Of a DNA stretch of 64,000 nt, positions 36,418 through 45,678 are shown in pieces. Where the stretch lies: assembly GCA_963848115.1 (NCBI GenBank), contig CAWKCP010000048.1, positions 62,001-126,000 of the forward strand. The letters are read 5' to 3'. Each line of letters opens with the position of its first letter. The first letter of the stretch is position 1. The position numbers and the translations under genes were made by a program. The notes beneath the pieces were generated by a model, which was not told the origin of the DNA, did not search any database, and saw nothing but the letters and a program-made list of their open reading frames with translations. This DNA comes from JAWKOK01 sp963848115. Its GTDB lineage: Bacteria > Chloroflexota > Anaerolineae > Caldilineales > Caldilineaceae.

Positions 36418-37398
36418 CTACTTTGACCGCTCTTTTCGTTGCTCCCGTTGCTGCCACAGGTACCAGGTGATGGTGACCATGACGATGGCTACACCAAGCA
36501 TCTGAGCAGGAGAGGTGAGCCATTCGCCCAGCAACAACCCTGCAAACAAGAGTGCACTCACCAGACGCCATGCCATCAGGCTGCTGACAAAAGGCGCGCC
36601 CAACTGACGCAATGATGCAATCTGAAGGCCATTGGCCCCAATCATGACCACAAAGATGTATGCAATCACTACCAGCCAGTCTGTTGCTCCGATCTCTGCC
36701 CACCGGGACCGATCCTCGCTCAGTAGGAGACTGATAGGCAACGAGACGGCTACGACAACGGTGATCTGAAAGATCAGAATCACCTGGCCCGGCACTACAA
36801 GCTTGGCGGTCCGGCGGATGAGCAACATATAGAGCGCCAACATAAAACTGCTTGCAAGTGCCAGGGAAATGCCGATCCAGTCGCCTAGCGCAAGGTCAAA
36901 GCGGATGCCGGTACTGCCAATTTCGCTGCTCAACATCAGCACCGCGCCAACGAACGTAAGAGATACGGCACGACCTGTATAGGGCGGCACAGCCTCCTGA
37001 ACGAGAAGTAGGCTCAAGGCCACCACCAGAAATGGCGTCATCAACGTAATCAATTGTACGTAGATCGCCATTGTGAAACGCATGGCAAGGAGATTGGTGG
37101 TGGATCGTGCCGCAACGACCAATGCCAACATCCAGATTGTGCGCGACTGGAAGATCGACACGCCATATTTGGGCAAAACGTAGATTAGCATCAGTAGCAC
37201 CATTGGCATGCCGCCGATGACGAGAATGCTCATGGACGGCAGTCCGCTGACCGTCTGCATGTAGCGGCCCAGTGCTGGATAAATGCCCCAGCCCGTCTGG
37301 GCAAGTAGGGCGGCGCCGATCCACATCCATGGCCCCGCTGCCGACGGTCTGCCCTCATTGGCCATCGGAGATGTAGAGCTTTGCGCAATTGGCTTCAT
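36418..37398 (-). CDS. EamA/DMT-superfamily transporter
   Basis: 326 residues with ten predicted membrane segments in two EamA-like repeats (about 25-165 and 175-315), a short Pro/Ser-rich N-terminus and a basic C-terminal end. DMT proteins export amino acids, metabolites or drugs across the inner membrane; the substrate cannot be assigned. It is a single gene with its own terminator. The frame is intact and no transporter partner is nearby. Confidence 0.85.
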   Translation of the reverse strand: MKPIAQSSTSPMANEGRPSAAGPWMWIGAALLAQTGWGIYPALGRYMQTVSGLPSMSILVIGGMPMVLLMLIYVLPKYGVSIFQSRTIWMLALVVAARSTTNLLAMRFTMAIYVQLITLMTPFLVVALSLLLVQEAVPPYTGRAVSLTFVGAVLMLSSEIGSTGIRFDLALGDWIGISLALASSFMLALYMLLIRRTAKLVVPGQVILIFQITVVVAVSLPISLLLSEDRSRWAEIGATDWLVVIAYIFVVMIGANGLQIASLRQLGAPFVSSLMAWRLVSALLFAGLLLGEWLTSPAQMLGVAIVMVTITWYLWQQREQRKERSK

Positions 37399-37859
37399 TG
37401 ATTACCCCCAAAATCAGACAATGATAAACTGAAGCCGCTACAATACGAAACATCGGTGAGCTGAAACCCGCGCCAGTTCAGCAGTTCACGAATTCAGGCA
37501 AAACAAGGTTCTTCGCTGGGTTTTTCCAGCGCGAATGGGGGCTGTAGACTCGCTCAGAATTGCAGTTCGTGAAGTACTAAAATAGGAAACGGGATGAGTG
37601 AGAGACCTGAAGGGAGAGGCGTGTGAAAACAAAAGAACATACGTTCAAGGTTGGAGGAGATGGCTGTGGTCAACTGCGCCGGTACCGCCACCGCCAAGAG
37701 GATGGTGGGAAGAGAGGGGGTTCATAGGCTCTCTTCATTTGTGCGTGCCGTCGAGATCAACCTGAAACTTAGTGAAGCGTGAGACATGATCTGACCATCC
37801 TAACGTTTCACTCGTCACGGATTGGCCACATGGATTCCCAAAGAGGCTTGTTCATTGCC
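37399..37859. other. Intergenic region without a convincing gene
   Basis: About 460 bases upstream of the DMT gene. A 34-codon GTG ORF (37623-37727) with a GAGAGG-like site and Gly/Arg-rich content is the only coding candidate and is not convincing. Around 37519-37550, TTCTTCGCTGGGTTTTTCCAGCGCGAA contains a short GCTGG/CCAGC dyad. No clear promoter could be fixed. Confidence 0.35.
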
Positions 37860-38525
37860 TTACGCATCCCTGCCGGCGTTGTAGGCTGCCACATCCTCAT
37901 GTTTTCGCGCATTTGCCGGCAAATGCTCAATGTCATTGACCCGAACTGGATCCCAGCCGTTTTGTGTTCGTCGCAGCACAGAAATGGCGCAGTTGTGCGG
38001 ATGCCAATTCTGCCAGTCCTGAGGACCTTCACCGAGAAAGACCGCCAGGGCATTGCAGATGATACCGCCATGGGTAACAGCCATGACCGTCTCGCCGGGA
38101 TGGCGGTCGGCCAACGCCTCTAAGACGGCTACCGAACGTCGGCTGACTATGGCCGGCGACTCGCCATTGGGCGGCGTAAATTCCGGATCCTGCTCCCATC
38201 GTTCCCAGAGGCGTTCGTCATCCCGAAGTTCCTGAAACGAGCGACCTTCCCGATCGCCCAAATCAAACTCACGCAGACCATCTTCGATCAGCGGCTCTTT
38301 GCCGATTGCCAAGGCGATCGGCGCCGCCGTGCGCTGCGTGCGACCCAACGGCGACACGTAGAAGTGATCGATGGGCAGTTCATCGGCCAGTTTGCGTACG
38401 CCCTTCGCGGCAGCCTCTGCCTGGCATTCGCCTCGTTCGGTCAAGGGGGCATCCAACGATCCCTGCCATACGCCTTGAATATTCGCTTCGGTCTCGCCGT
38501 GGCGGATAATTATCAATGTCGTCAT
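37860..38525 (-). CDS. Histidine phosphatase (phosphoglycerate mutase-like)
   Basis: 221 residues with the RHGE phosphohistidine motif (IIIRHGETEANIQG) at residues 6-19, SPLGRTQRTA, an acidic EFDLGDREG region, and a second catalytic His in AVTHGGII. Fits the branch-1 histidine phosphatases such as cobalamin/adenosylcobalamin phosphatase or broad-specificity PhoE-like enzymes. The gene is divergent from the arginine operon leader. Substrate unknown. Confidence 0.9.
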   Translation of the reverse strand: MTTLIIIRHGETEANIQGVWQGSLDAPLTERGECQAEAAAKGVRKLADELPIDHFYVSPLGRTQRTAAPIALAIGKEPLIEDGLREFDLGDREGRSFQELRDDERLWERWEQDPEFTPPNGESPAIVSRRSVAVLEALADRHPGETVMAVTHGGIICNALAVFLGEGPQDWQNWHPHNCAISVLRRTQNGWDPVRVNDIEHLPANARKHEDVAAYNAGRDA

Positions 38526-38586
38526 TGGGAAATTACTCTCACTTTATACCCGTTCATGATCTCTTTTACGATCTTTCTGAAGTATG

Positions 38587-38615
38587 TTGACAGCCGATCG
38601 GCCCCATGTTACACT
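38587..38615 (+). promoter_or_regulatory. Sigma-70 type promoter of arginine operon
   Basis: TTGACA (38587-38592), 17-base spacer, TACACT (38610-38615). Predicted start at about 38621-38623, a few bases before the leader-peptide ATG at 38626. Confidence 0.75.
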
Positions 38616-38625
38616 TGTGGCCATT

Positions 38626-38724
38626 ATGGAAATGATAGTGGTGGCACCCGCAATCTGCAAGAAGTCAATCAGGCCGCGTCGCGCCCGAACAATCACTTGT
38701 TCTGGACCACTGTACGCGGGCTAG
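38626..38724 (+). CDS. Candidate arginine leader peptide (32 residues)
   Basis: ATG 38626 to TAG 38722-38724, beginning almost at the predicted transcription start, with no Shine-Dalgarno. Residues 16-21 are RPRRAR, encoded AGG CCG CGT CGC GCC CGA: four Arg codons in six, using four different codons. An intrinsic terminator starts 25 bases after the stop, and argC begins 125 bases beyond that. The arrangement is that of a classical amino-acid attenuator, in which ribosome stalling on scarce charged tRNA would prevent terminator folding. I could not establish a convincing antiterminator pairing by eye. Confidence 0.55.
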   Translation: MEMIVVAPAICKKSIRPRRARTITCSGPLYAG

Positions 38725-38748
38725 ATTTCACTAGGCTTGTAGAGGCAG

Positions 38749-38774
38749 GGCTCTCCAGATGGAGAGCCTTTTTT
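38749..38774 (+). terminator. Intrinsic terminator in argC leader
   Basis: GGCTCTCC (38749-38756), loop AGAT, GGAGAGCC (38761-38768), then six T residues. A canonical Rho-independent terminator located between the promoter and the first structural gene, i.e. an attenuator position. Confidence 0.85.
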
Positions 38775-38898
38775 GTTTCTGAACTATCTAGTGACTCTAC
38801 TGCACAAACGAAATTTGGGCGAAAAAAGCTTTTTGCCGCGGACTCGTCTTGTTGTCAAAAAGGGCGATTGATTCTTCGAAAATCAAAAGGATATCACT

Positions 38899-39934
38899 AT
38901 GTATCGAGCAGGCATTGCGGGAGCGACTGGCTACACAGGGCTGGAACTCGCCAAGTTGATTCAGCGACATCCATTGATGGAAGTAGGCTGGATGACCAGT
39001 GAAAACAGCGCGGGCAAACGCTTCTCCGACATTCACAGCGTCCCATGGGACTATCCGCTGATCACGTTGGCCGATGCCATGCAGCGAGCAGACGACGTCG
39101 ACGTTGTCTTCCTCTGCCTGCCTCACGCCGCCTCCATCGAGCCGGTGCGCGCCTTCAGCGAGACCGGCGTCTATGTCGTCGATCTGAGCGCCGACTATCG
39201 GCTGGAGGATGTGGCGATCTATGAGCGCTGGTATGGCATCACACATACCGCCACAGATCTGCTGGACAGTTTCGTCTACGGCCTTTGTGAGGTCTATCGG
39301 GATGAACTTCGTGGCGCCAAGATGATCGCCAGCCCTGGCTGCTACCCGACCAGCGTGAATCTGGGCCTCTATCCCTTGGCCAAGGCCGATTGGCTGGAGG
39401 AACGCGTCATCGTCGACAGCAAGTCGGGCGTCAGCGGGGCCGGTCGCAAGGCCAATATCCTCTACAACTTCGTGGAGGCCCACGACAATTTGACGCCCTA
39501 CAATCTGGGCCACCGGCATCGACACATCTCTGAAATGGAGCAGATTCTGAATGGAAAAGCCGGTTCTGATCCGGAACTGCGCTTCACCTTTTCGCCCCAT
39601 CTGTTGCCCGTCAACCGGGGCATCCTCAGCACTATGTATGTGACGGTCAAGGAAGGCGTGAGCGAGGCTGATATCCGTGACGCCTATGTCGATCAGTACG
39701 CTGATGAGCCGTTCATCCAGCTCTTGCCGCCGGGTCGAAATTGCCACACTGCGCCACGTGACCCACACCAATCGCTGCGCCATCAGCATTGACGTCGACA
39801 ACCCCAATGATCCGCATTGTCGAGACTACATTATCGTTGCGACGATTGACAACCTGCTCAAGGGCGCCAGCGGGCAGGCAATGCAGAGCTTCAACATTGC
39901 GGCCGGTTTGGATGAGACGTTGGGTTTGCTTTGA
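38899..39934 (+). CDS. argC: N-acetyl-gamma-glutamyl-phosphate reductase, frameshifted
   Basis: ATG 38899 with AAAAGGAT upstream. N-terminal NADP-binding GATGYTGLEL, catalytic Cys in SPGCYPTS, and the C-terminal IDNLLKGASGQAMQSFNIAAGLDET. The frame breaks at about 39736-39742: dropping one base gives ...LLPPGQIATLRHVTHTNRCAI and restores a protein of about 344 residues ending at 39934. Reduces N-acetylglutamyl phosphate to the semialdehyde, the third step of arginine synthesis. First structural gene of argC-argB-argD-acetyltransferase-carA. A single-base break in an essential biosynthetic gene suggests an assembly error. Confidence 0.9.
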
Positions 39935-39972
39935 TTCTGGCTGAAACGATGACAAGGTGAGGGGGTGACAGG

Positions 39973-40792
39973 GTGACAGAGGAAACAGTAGAAATTTCGA
40001 TACAAGATGCAGAGTTAGCGCCTTCCAGATATACGACCGTCGTCAAGGTTGGCGGCAATGAGTTGGACGATGCTGCCTTTTTGGTCGGTCTCGTTGCGGC
40101 CGTGCGTTCACTCAAAGAGCAAGGCCATTTTCCAATCATCGTTCATGGCGGCGGCAAGACCATCGCTGCCTACCAGGAGCCGGCTTGGCCTGGAGACACG
40201 TTTCGTGGAAGGATTGCGCGTCACCGACGATGCCAGTCTCGATGTCGCGGAGATGGTGCTCAGCGGCCTGATGAACAAGCGTATCGTGCGTTCACTCGTC
40301 GACGGCGAAATTCGGGCAGCGGGTATCAGCGGCGTCGACGACGGCACCATCTACGCCGAAAAGATGTGGCACCCTATGGGTGACCTGGGTCGGGTTGGTG
40401 AGATTCAGGATGTGGACACCCATCTGATCGACACACTGATCGATGCAGACATCGTGCCGGTGGTCAGCCCCATCAGCTACGGCGCCTATGATGCCCAGAG
40501 CTACAACGTCAACGCCGACCATGCAGCCACGGCCATTGCCGCCAAGCTTGGGGCCACCAAACTGGTCTTTGTGAGCAACGTGCCGGGTGTGCTGGTTGCC
40601 GGTCGGGTTGCACGTGCCATTGACGCCAACCAGGCCGAGCGGTGGATCGAAGAGGGGATCATCTTCGGCGGCATGATACCCAAGGTGCGCAGCGCGGTCG
40701 AGGCTGTGCGCAATGGCGTCGCCCAAGCCGTCATCACCAATTTGGCCGGACTTCAAGAAGGCAGCGGTACAGGGATCATTGGCTCGCCGTAG
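39973..40792 (+). CDS. argB: Acetylglutamate kinase, frameshifted
   Basis: GTG start at 39973 preceded by a purine-rich GAGGGGGTGACAG. Amino-acid kinase fold: VVKVGGNELDD, IVHGGGKTIAAYQE, then after one extra C at 40180/40181 RLGLETRFVEGLRVTD, VNADHAATAIAAKL and the terminal GGMIPKV...GTGIIGSP. About 272 residues when corrected. Phosphorylates N-acetylglutamate, often the arginine-feedback step. The N-terminal arginine-sensing helix seen in inhibitable ArgB proteins is short and unclear here. Located 38 bases after argC. Confidence 0.9.
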
Positions 40793-40806
40793 AAACAAAA
40801 AAACTC

Positions 40807-40936
40807 TTTCGCCACAGATTTACACAGATGAAAAAGGAAAAGACACAGATAAAGCTTGATATGCTCTGGATCCATCAAGACCATCTGAAAGCCATCTGTG
40901 AAAATCTGTATCCTATCCGTGTGCATCTGTGGCAAA
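40807..40936. repeat. Dispersed CCACAGATT...CACAGATG intergenic repeat, copy B
   Basis: TTTCGCCACAGATTTACACA at the left end and GTGCATCTGTGGCAAAA at the right end, with inner ACACAGAT and CATCTGTG copies. Inserted between argB and argD, inside the operon, without a gene. Confidence 0.7.
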
Positions 40937-40976
40937 ATCCAGCATTGCATATACCGCACCACAAACAGGGGGAATC

Positions 40977-42179
40977 ATGAACGCAGCGGAAGTGAAGGAA
41001 CTCGAACAGGAAAATGTATTGGGCGTCTACGGCCGTGCCCCGTTTGTGATCGAACGCGGCGAGGGCTGCACGCTCTATGATACCGAAGGCAACGCCTATC
41101 TCGACTGCGTCTCCGGCATCGCGGTCAATGCCCTCGGCTACAATGACGCCGGCATCAACCAGGCCATCGCCGAGGCAGCATCCAGCGGCGTGCTGCATGT
41201 GAGCAATCTCTACCATACTGAGGCTCATGCCAAGCTGGCGCAGCAACTCTGCGAAACCAGTTTCGCCGACAAGGTACACTTCAGTCTCACAGGGGCCGAC
41301 GCCAACGAAGGTGCATTCAAATTCGCTCGTCGCTATGCACGCGAGCATGGTCATGAAAACAAGTATCACATTTTGGCCTTCACCGACGCCTTCCATGGGC
41401 GGCTCATGGGTACGTTGGCGGCCACGCCGCGGCCGGCCTACCAAGAGCCCTTCATGCCGCTGATGCCCGGCGTGCGCTTTGCTGAGTTCAACAACCCAGA
41501 TAGTGCTCGTGCGGAGATGGGCGACGACGTCTGCGCCATCATCGTCGAGCCGCTGCAGGGCGAGGGCGGCATCAACCCGGCCACGCCCGAGTTTCTGAAG
41601 ACGCTGCGTGATCTTGCCGATGAGTACGACGCACTGCTCATCTTCGACGAGGTGCAATGCGGCATGGGTCGCACCGGTCACCTCTGGGCTCACCAGGGCT
41701 ATGTTGTCGATGGCGAGGTAATCGCCCCCGACATTCTGACTGCCGCCAAGCCGCTGGCCGGCGGCCTGCCCATCGGCGCCATCCTCATGCGCCAGAAGGT
41801 CGCTGACACCATCCACAAGGGCGACCATGCCAGCACCTTTGCCGGCAATCCCTTCACAACCCATGTGGCCAACCACGTGGTCAGTCGCATCGCACAGCCT
41901 GAGTTTTTGGCTTCTGTGGCGGAGAAGGGCGAATTGCTCAAAGAGATGCTTGAGGAACTTAACAGCCCCCACATCGTTGAAGTTCGAGGCCAGGGTTTGC
42001 TCGTCGGCGTCCAACTCGACATGAGCGCTGCTCCAGTGATTGCAGGGGCCTATGAGCAAGGCCTGATCCTGGTCAATGCCGGTCCCAATGTCGTCCGTTT
42101 CGTGCCCCCGCTGATCATCAGCGAAGAGGAACTGAAGCGTGCGGTGGGAATTGTGGGCGATATTTTGCGCAGTTTGTAG
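40977..42179 (+). CDS. argD: Acetylornithine aminotransferase
   Basis: 400 residues from ATG 40977 (MNAAEVKELEQENVLGVYGR, with CAGGGGGAATC upstream). Class III PLP aminotransferase: GADANEGAFKFAR for phosphate binding, FHGRLMGTLAATPRPAYQEP, LIFDEVQCGMGRTG and the PLP lysine in TAAKPLAGGLPIGAIL. Converts N-acetylglutamate semialdehyde to N-acetylornithine (and may also serve in lysine synthesis). Follows argB across a dispersed repeat that lies in the gap. Intact frame. Confidence 0.95.
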   Translation: MNAAEVKELEQENVLGVYGRAPFVIERGEGCTLYDTEGNAYLDCVSGIAVNALGYNDAGINQAIAEAASSGVLHVSNLYHTEAHAKLAQQLCETSFADKVHFSLTGADANEGAFKFARRYAREHGHENKYHILAFTDAFHGRLMGTLAATPRPAYQEPFMPLMPGVRFAEFNNPDSARAEMGDDVCAIIVEPLQGEGGINPATPEFLKTLRDLADEYDALLIFDEVQCGMGRTGHLWAHQGYVVDGEVIAPDILTAAKPLAGGLPIGAILMRQKVADTIHKGDHASTFAGNPFTTHVANHVVSRIAQPEFLASVAEKGELLKEMLEELNSPHIVEVRGQGLLVGVQLDMSAAPVIAGAYEQGLILVNAGPNVVRFVPPLIISEEELKRAVGIVGDILRSL

Positions 42180-42187
42180 AAATGCAA

Positions 42188-42310
42188 CGTGCTGCTTGCT
42201 GCGTGAGGTCTCCGTGAAGTCAGTATTGCAGGAATTCGACTGTCTGTGGCAAATCGGTCGCCAATGTCGAGGTCGCCTTCTCGACACAATCTCACGCAGC
42301 AAGCAGTACG
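42188..42310. repeat. Long inverted repeat between argD and acetyltransferase
   Basis: CGTGCTGCTTGCTGCGTGAG (42188-42207) pairs, with one mismatch, with CTCACGCAGCAAGCAGTACG (42291-42310). The rest of the 173-base gap includes ACGCAGTACG-type repeats. No gene. Probably a REP-like element rather than a terminator. Confidence 0.55.
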
Positions 42311-42352
42311 CAGCACACAACCATTACGCAGTACGTTCTTCGAGGTACACCC

Positions 42353-42985
42353 ATGCCAACCACCATCCGCTTTGCCGAAGCCTCCGACGTAGAGAGCATA
42401 CTGGCCCTGATCAACCGCTTTGCCGCGCACAACATCATGCTGCCACGTACAGCTGAAAGCATTGGCAGATCCTTGGGCGACTGGTTGGTGGCTATAGATG
42501 ACGAAGAGCCTGGGTTGCCGGTCGTTGGTTGCGGAGCGCTGGTGGCGCTGACAGAGACGCTGGTGGAATTGCGTTCGTTGGCCGTGGACGAAAGCCAGCA
42601 TGGGCGCGGCGTCGGCTCCCAGATGGTGTTGGCCCTGGTCGAGATGGCGCGCCGGCGTGGTTTTCCTCAGATCTGCGCCCTCACCTTACGCGAAGATTTT
42701 TTCATCCGTCTCGGGTTTGAGTTGGTTGACCGATGGAGCATCAGCCCCAAGGTCTGGCAGGAATGCATCTATTGTCCCAAGTTTCATAACTGTGATGAAG
42801 TCGCAGTGCTGATGAATTTGGCGGAGATCGATGAAAACGCGGACAATGTGCCCACTGAAATAAATGCTGTGCAGCCCGCTGTACAATCCGGCGGCTGGAA
42901 CGCACTGCTCAAGTGGAGCGAATGGCAGCCGTTGCGGCTGGCCTATCAGCACAAACCGACGAAAGTTGAACGTGAAAAAAACTGA
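42353..42985 (+). CDS. GNAT N-acetyltransferase, probable N-acetylglutamate synthase
   Basis: 210 residues. GNAT fold with the acetyl-CoA loop ESQHGRGVGSQMVLALVE and the conserved LREDFFIRLGFELVDRW ... YCPKFHNCDEVAVL typical of short-form ArgA (the S-NAGS type found in bacteria lacking classical ArgA). It would make N-acetylglutamate from glutamate for ArgB. The C-terminal 45 residues are poorly conserved. Its place between argD and carA supports an arginine role. argJ, the transacetylase that would recycle acetyl groups, is absent from this operon. carA begins 10 bases after its stop. Confidence 0.82.
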   Translation: MPTTIRFAEASDVESILALINRFAAHNIMLPRTAESIGRSLGDWLVAIDDEEPGLPVVGCGALVALTETLVELRSLAVDESQHGRGVGSQMVLALVEMARRRGFPQICALTLREDFFIRLGFELVDRWSISPKVWQECIYCPKFHNCDEVAVLMNLAEIDENADNVPTEINAVQPAVQSGGWNALLKWSEWQPLRLAYQHKPTKVEREKN

Positions 42986-42995
42986 GGGGGAGCGT

Positions 42996-44156
42996 GTGAG
43001 CGCATTGCTCGTTTTGGCAGATGGAACCGTCTATCGTGGGACAGCCTTCGGCGCGGCAACGACCGTGGTCGGCGAGGTTGTCTTCAATACCAGCTTGACC
43101 GGCTATCAAGAGGTCATTACCGATCCGTCCTATCGCGGCCAGATGGTCTGTATGACCGTCTCTCACGTGGGCAATACCGGCATCAATGCCGAAGACGTCG
43201 AGAGTGATCGTCCACAGATAACCGCCTTCATCGTACGTGAGGTCAGCCCCACCATCTCCAACTGGCGCGCCAACGAATCGCTGCAGAGCTATCTGGCTCG
43301 CAACGGCATCCCGGGCATCAGCGAGGTTGACACGCGGGCATTGACCCGGCGCATTCGCGATCTGGGCGTTCCGCATGCCGCACTGAGCACCGATGGCCAG
43401 CACACAGTCGAAGAACTACAGGCCATGGCCCGCAACTGGGAAGGCTTGGATGGACGCGATCTGGTCAAAGAGGTGACCTGCCAGGAGGTCTACAACTGGA
43501 TTGACGGTACCCGGGTCGAGTGGACGCCGGTCGCTGCAGGAGAATCGCCACAAGGGACCGGCGCAGGGGTAGAGGCGGACGCTGACGCGCCGCTGATCGT
43601 CGCCTATGACTTCGGCATCAAGCACAACATTTTGCGACGATTGACCAGCCATGGCCTACGTGTGGTTGTGGTACCGGCAAGCACCGGCGCCGATGAGGTG
43701 CTCGCCATGCAGCCGGATGGCATCTTCCTCAGCAACGGCCCCGGCGATCCGATCGGCGTGCCCTACGCCTCGGCTGCTGTGAGCAATCTCCTCAACGCCG
43801 ATATCCCCATGTTTGGCATCTGCCTGGGCCATCAGATCATCGGCCGGGCTCTGGGGGCCGACACCTACAAGCTCAAGTTCGGCCATCACGGGGGCAACCA
43901 GCCGGTCAGCGACATCGACACGACCAATGTCCAGATCACGGCTCAGAATCACAACTATGCCGTGGATGACGCCGGGTTGCCGTCCAACGTCGAGGTGACC
44001 CACCGCAATCTCAACGACGGCACCGTCGAAGGCATGCGCTTGACCGACCGACCGGTCTTCTGCGTGCAATACCATCCCGAGGCCAGCCCTGGTCCCCACG
44101 ACGCCGATCTGCTCTTCGCCCGCTTTGAAGAGATGGTGCGGGCTCACAAGAAATAA
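42996..44156 (+). CDS. carA: Carbamoyl phosphate synthase small subunit
   Basis: 386 residues; GTG start at 42996 with GAGGGGGAGC upstream, ten bases after the acetyltransferase. N-terminal carA domain (LVLADGTVYRGTAFG, FNTSLTGYQEVITDPSYRGQ) and C-terminal class I glutamine amidotransferase with nucleophile Cys in FGICLGHQ and His/Glu in YHPEASPGPHD. Supplies ammonia to CarB for carbamoyl phosphate, feeding arginine and pyrimidine synthesis. carB is not next to it: the following genes run in the opposite direction. Last gene of the arginine operon. Confidence 0.96.
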   Translation: MSALLVLADGTVYRGTAFGAATTVVGEVVFNTSLTGYQEVITDPSYRGQMVCMTVSHVGNTGINAEDVESDRPQITAFIVREVSPTISNWRANESLQSYLARNGIPGISEVDTRALTRRIRDLGVPHAALSTDGQHTVEELQAMARNWEGLDGRDLVKEVTCQEVYNWIDGTRVEWTPVAAGESPQGTGAGVEADADAPLIVAYDFGIKHNILRRLTSHGLRVVVVPASTGADEVLAMQPDGIFLSNGPGDPIGVPYASAAVSNLLNADIPMFGICLGHQIIGRALGADTYKLKFGHHGGNQPVSDIDTTNVQITAQNHNYAVDDAGLPSNVEVTHRNLNDGTVEGMRLTDRPVFCVQYHPEASPGPHDADLLFARFEEMVRAHKK

Positions 44157-44164
44157 CGGCGTCA

Positions 44165-44226
44165 GTTCGTAGTAACGGCTTCAGTCATTTGGCGACTACA
44201 AAACGACTGAAGTCGTTACTACGAAC
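44165..44226. repeat. REP-like inverted repeat at end of carA
   Basis: GTTCGTAGTAACGGCTTCAGTC (44165-44186) and GACTGAAGTCGTTACTACGAAC (44205-44226) are complementary with one mismatch. Sits between convergent carA and the YqeC-MocA gene and overlaps the latter's corrected 3' end. May end transcription in either direction. Confidence 0.65.
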
Positions 44227-45646
44227 GCTACTACGATTGAGGATATCCTTGGTTGGTCGATGTCGTGGAGCGTTGAGGCTATTGCCGAAACCGTCGCCAC
44301 TTCCGTAGCATATCGACGCAACAGCGGATCGCCCGCCCGTGTCTCCCCGCAAATTCAACAACTCCGGCCAGGTTGATCGGTCAAAGAGCGCCGGTGCGCC
44401 CCGAACTTCATCCGCTACGACAGGGGCTGCGAATCTAGCGCCCATCTGCCAACGACGCTGAAGCAACCGCAACAGCTGTGGCCGTAGAAAGGGCTGATCT
44501 GCGGGCATGAAGATTGTAGCCTCAGTCGAACTGCTCAATGCCTGAATCGCGGCATGCATGCTCGATGCTTGTCCGCTCTTCCAGTCCGGATTTTGGACCA
44601 AGCGGACACGCTCAGACGCCGCCGTATAAAGCGAAGCCAATTCGTGCTTCACTTCCTCTGCGTAGGCCCCGGTGACGACGACAATCTCGCTTGCATGGCT
44701 CTGCAATGCGATCTTCACCGCCCGCACGATCATCGACTCTCCGTCAACATGCATTAGTTGTTTCGGCCGGCCCATACGACTGCTGCCGCCGGCCGCCAGC
44801 ACAATGAGGGCAACCGGCCCCCACCGTTCGATGACCGGATCATCAGGCTGCTTGCCGACCGCAGCTATCAGCGCTGGCTGGTGACGGCAGCTGAGTTGCA
44901 TTAGCAATCAGCCGGGCCATCGCCAATTTCGGCCCGCTATCCGCCTGGTTCAGCAGCGGCAATAGCCGTGTACCTGGCGAAACGCCCTTGCTGCCGCCAT
45001 CAGGATGAATCAGTAGGTCGCGCACATGGGTCGGCGTCAACCGCATCCGGCGGCACATTCAATGCCGGATCGGGCTGGAGATTCAACAAGCGACGCATGA
45101 TCTGTGGCCGATGCACGTAAGGGTCCGCAATCGGCATCCCTATCGCGTCCATCCCAATCACTGGCACGACCAACGTTGTCGACTGTGGCATGGCGGGCTC
45201 GTGTTCGGCAGGCGCTTTGGTCGGCAACATGCGACTGCCGTCCGCCTCAACCAGGATGGCAGAAAGGGCAAGCGCACCGGCATGCGTCGACAGGGCATCG
45301 ATCACATCCGGTTCAATGCCGGCCTTTTTCCCCGCTTCATCGTCCCTCTGCATGGCGCTCCACCGACTCGCGCCCAATCAGCAAGCACTGCCCATGGTTA
45401 TCAAGCGCATGTTCGATCGCATCAAGCGGCAGGTATGACCCTGTCACCGGCACATAGGCCGGAGAGTGGCGAATCTGATCGGCGGCGATCCGCGTTGTGG
45501 TCGTCGTAATCACGCGCTCGCCCTGGGCCGCCAACTCCGCTGCCAGCCGGAACATGCTCGTGCTCTTGCCACCGGCGCCGACGAACGAGATGACATCGAG
45601 TTTGCTGGGGGCCGGGTGATAGACTGAGCGCTTGGGTGAGTTTCAT
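44196..45646 (-). CDS. YqeC-MocA fusion (molybdenum hydroxylase accessory / Mo-cofactor cytidylyltransferase), five frameshifts
   Basis: With five extra bases removed (near 45608, 45350, 45045, 44900 and 44335) the strand encodes one roughly 480-residue protein. The N-terminal half is YqeC-like: a P-loop VISFVGAGGKST, ITTTTTRIAADQ, ILVEADGSRMLPTKAP, then LIHPDGGSKGVSPGTR. The C-terminal half is a MocA-type nucleotidyltransferase: LIVLAAGGSSRMGRPKQL, GAYAEEV, MPADQPF and GDTGG. YqeC is linked to selenium/molybdenum hydroxylases, and MocA adds CMP to the molybdenum cofactor. No xdh/coxL-type hydroxylase is near. Five interruptions in 1.4 kb could mean a poorly sequenced stretch or a decaying gene; I lean to the first because every one is a single added base. 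Confidence 0.7.
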
Positions 45647-45678
45647 TGTGTGGTGGGGAACGGTGGAGGTTAATGAGA

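Noticed and set aside
37623..37727. 34-codon GTG ORF upstream of the phosphatase gene
   Set aside because: Low-complexity Gly/Arg content, no recognised family and no transcriptional context; not reported as a gene.
38636..38690. T-box riboswitch resemblance (GTGGTGGCACCCGC) in the argC leader
   Set aside because: The T-box core would be GGTGGNACCGCG; here an extra C breaks it, and the predicted transcript start leaves no room for the specifier stem upstream. The leader-peptide reading explains more of the sequence.
39900..40000. Real inactivation of arginine synthesis by argC and argB breaks
   Set aside because: Both are single-base, repaired cleanly, and lie in an otherwise intact operon with argD, acetyltransferase and carA; assembly error is simpler.
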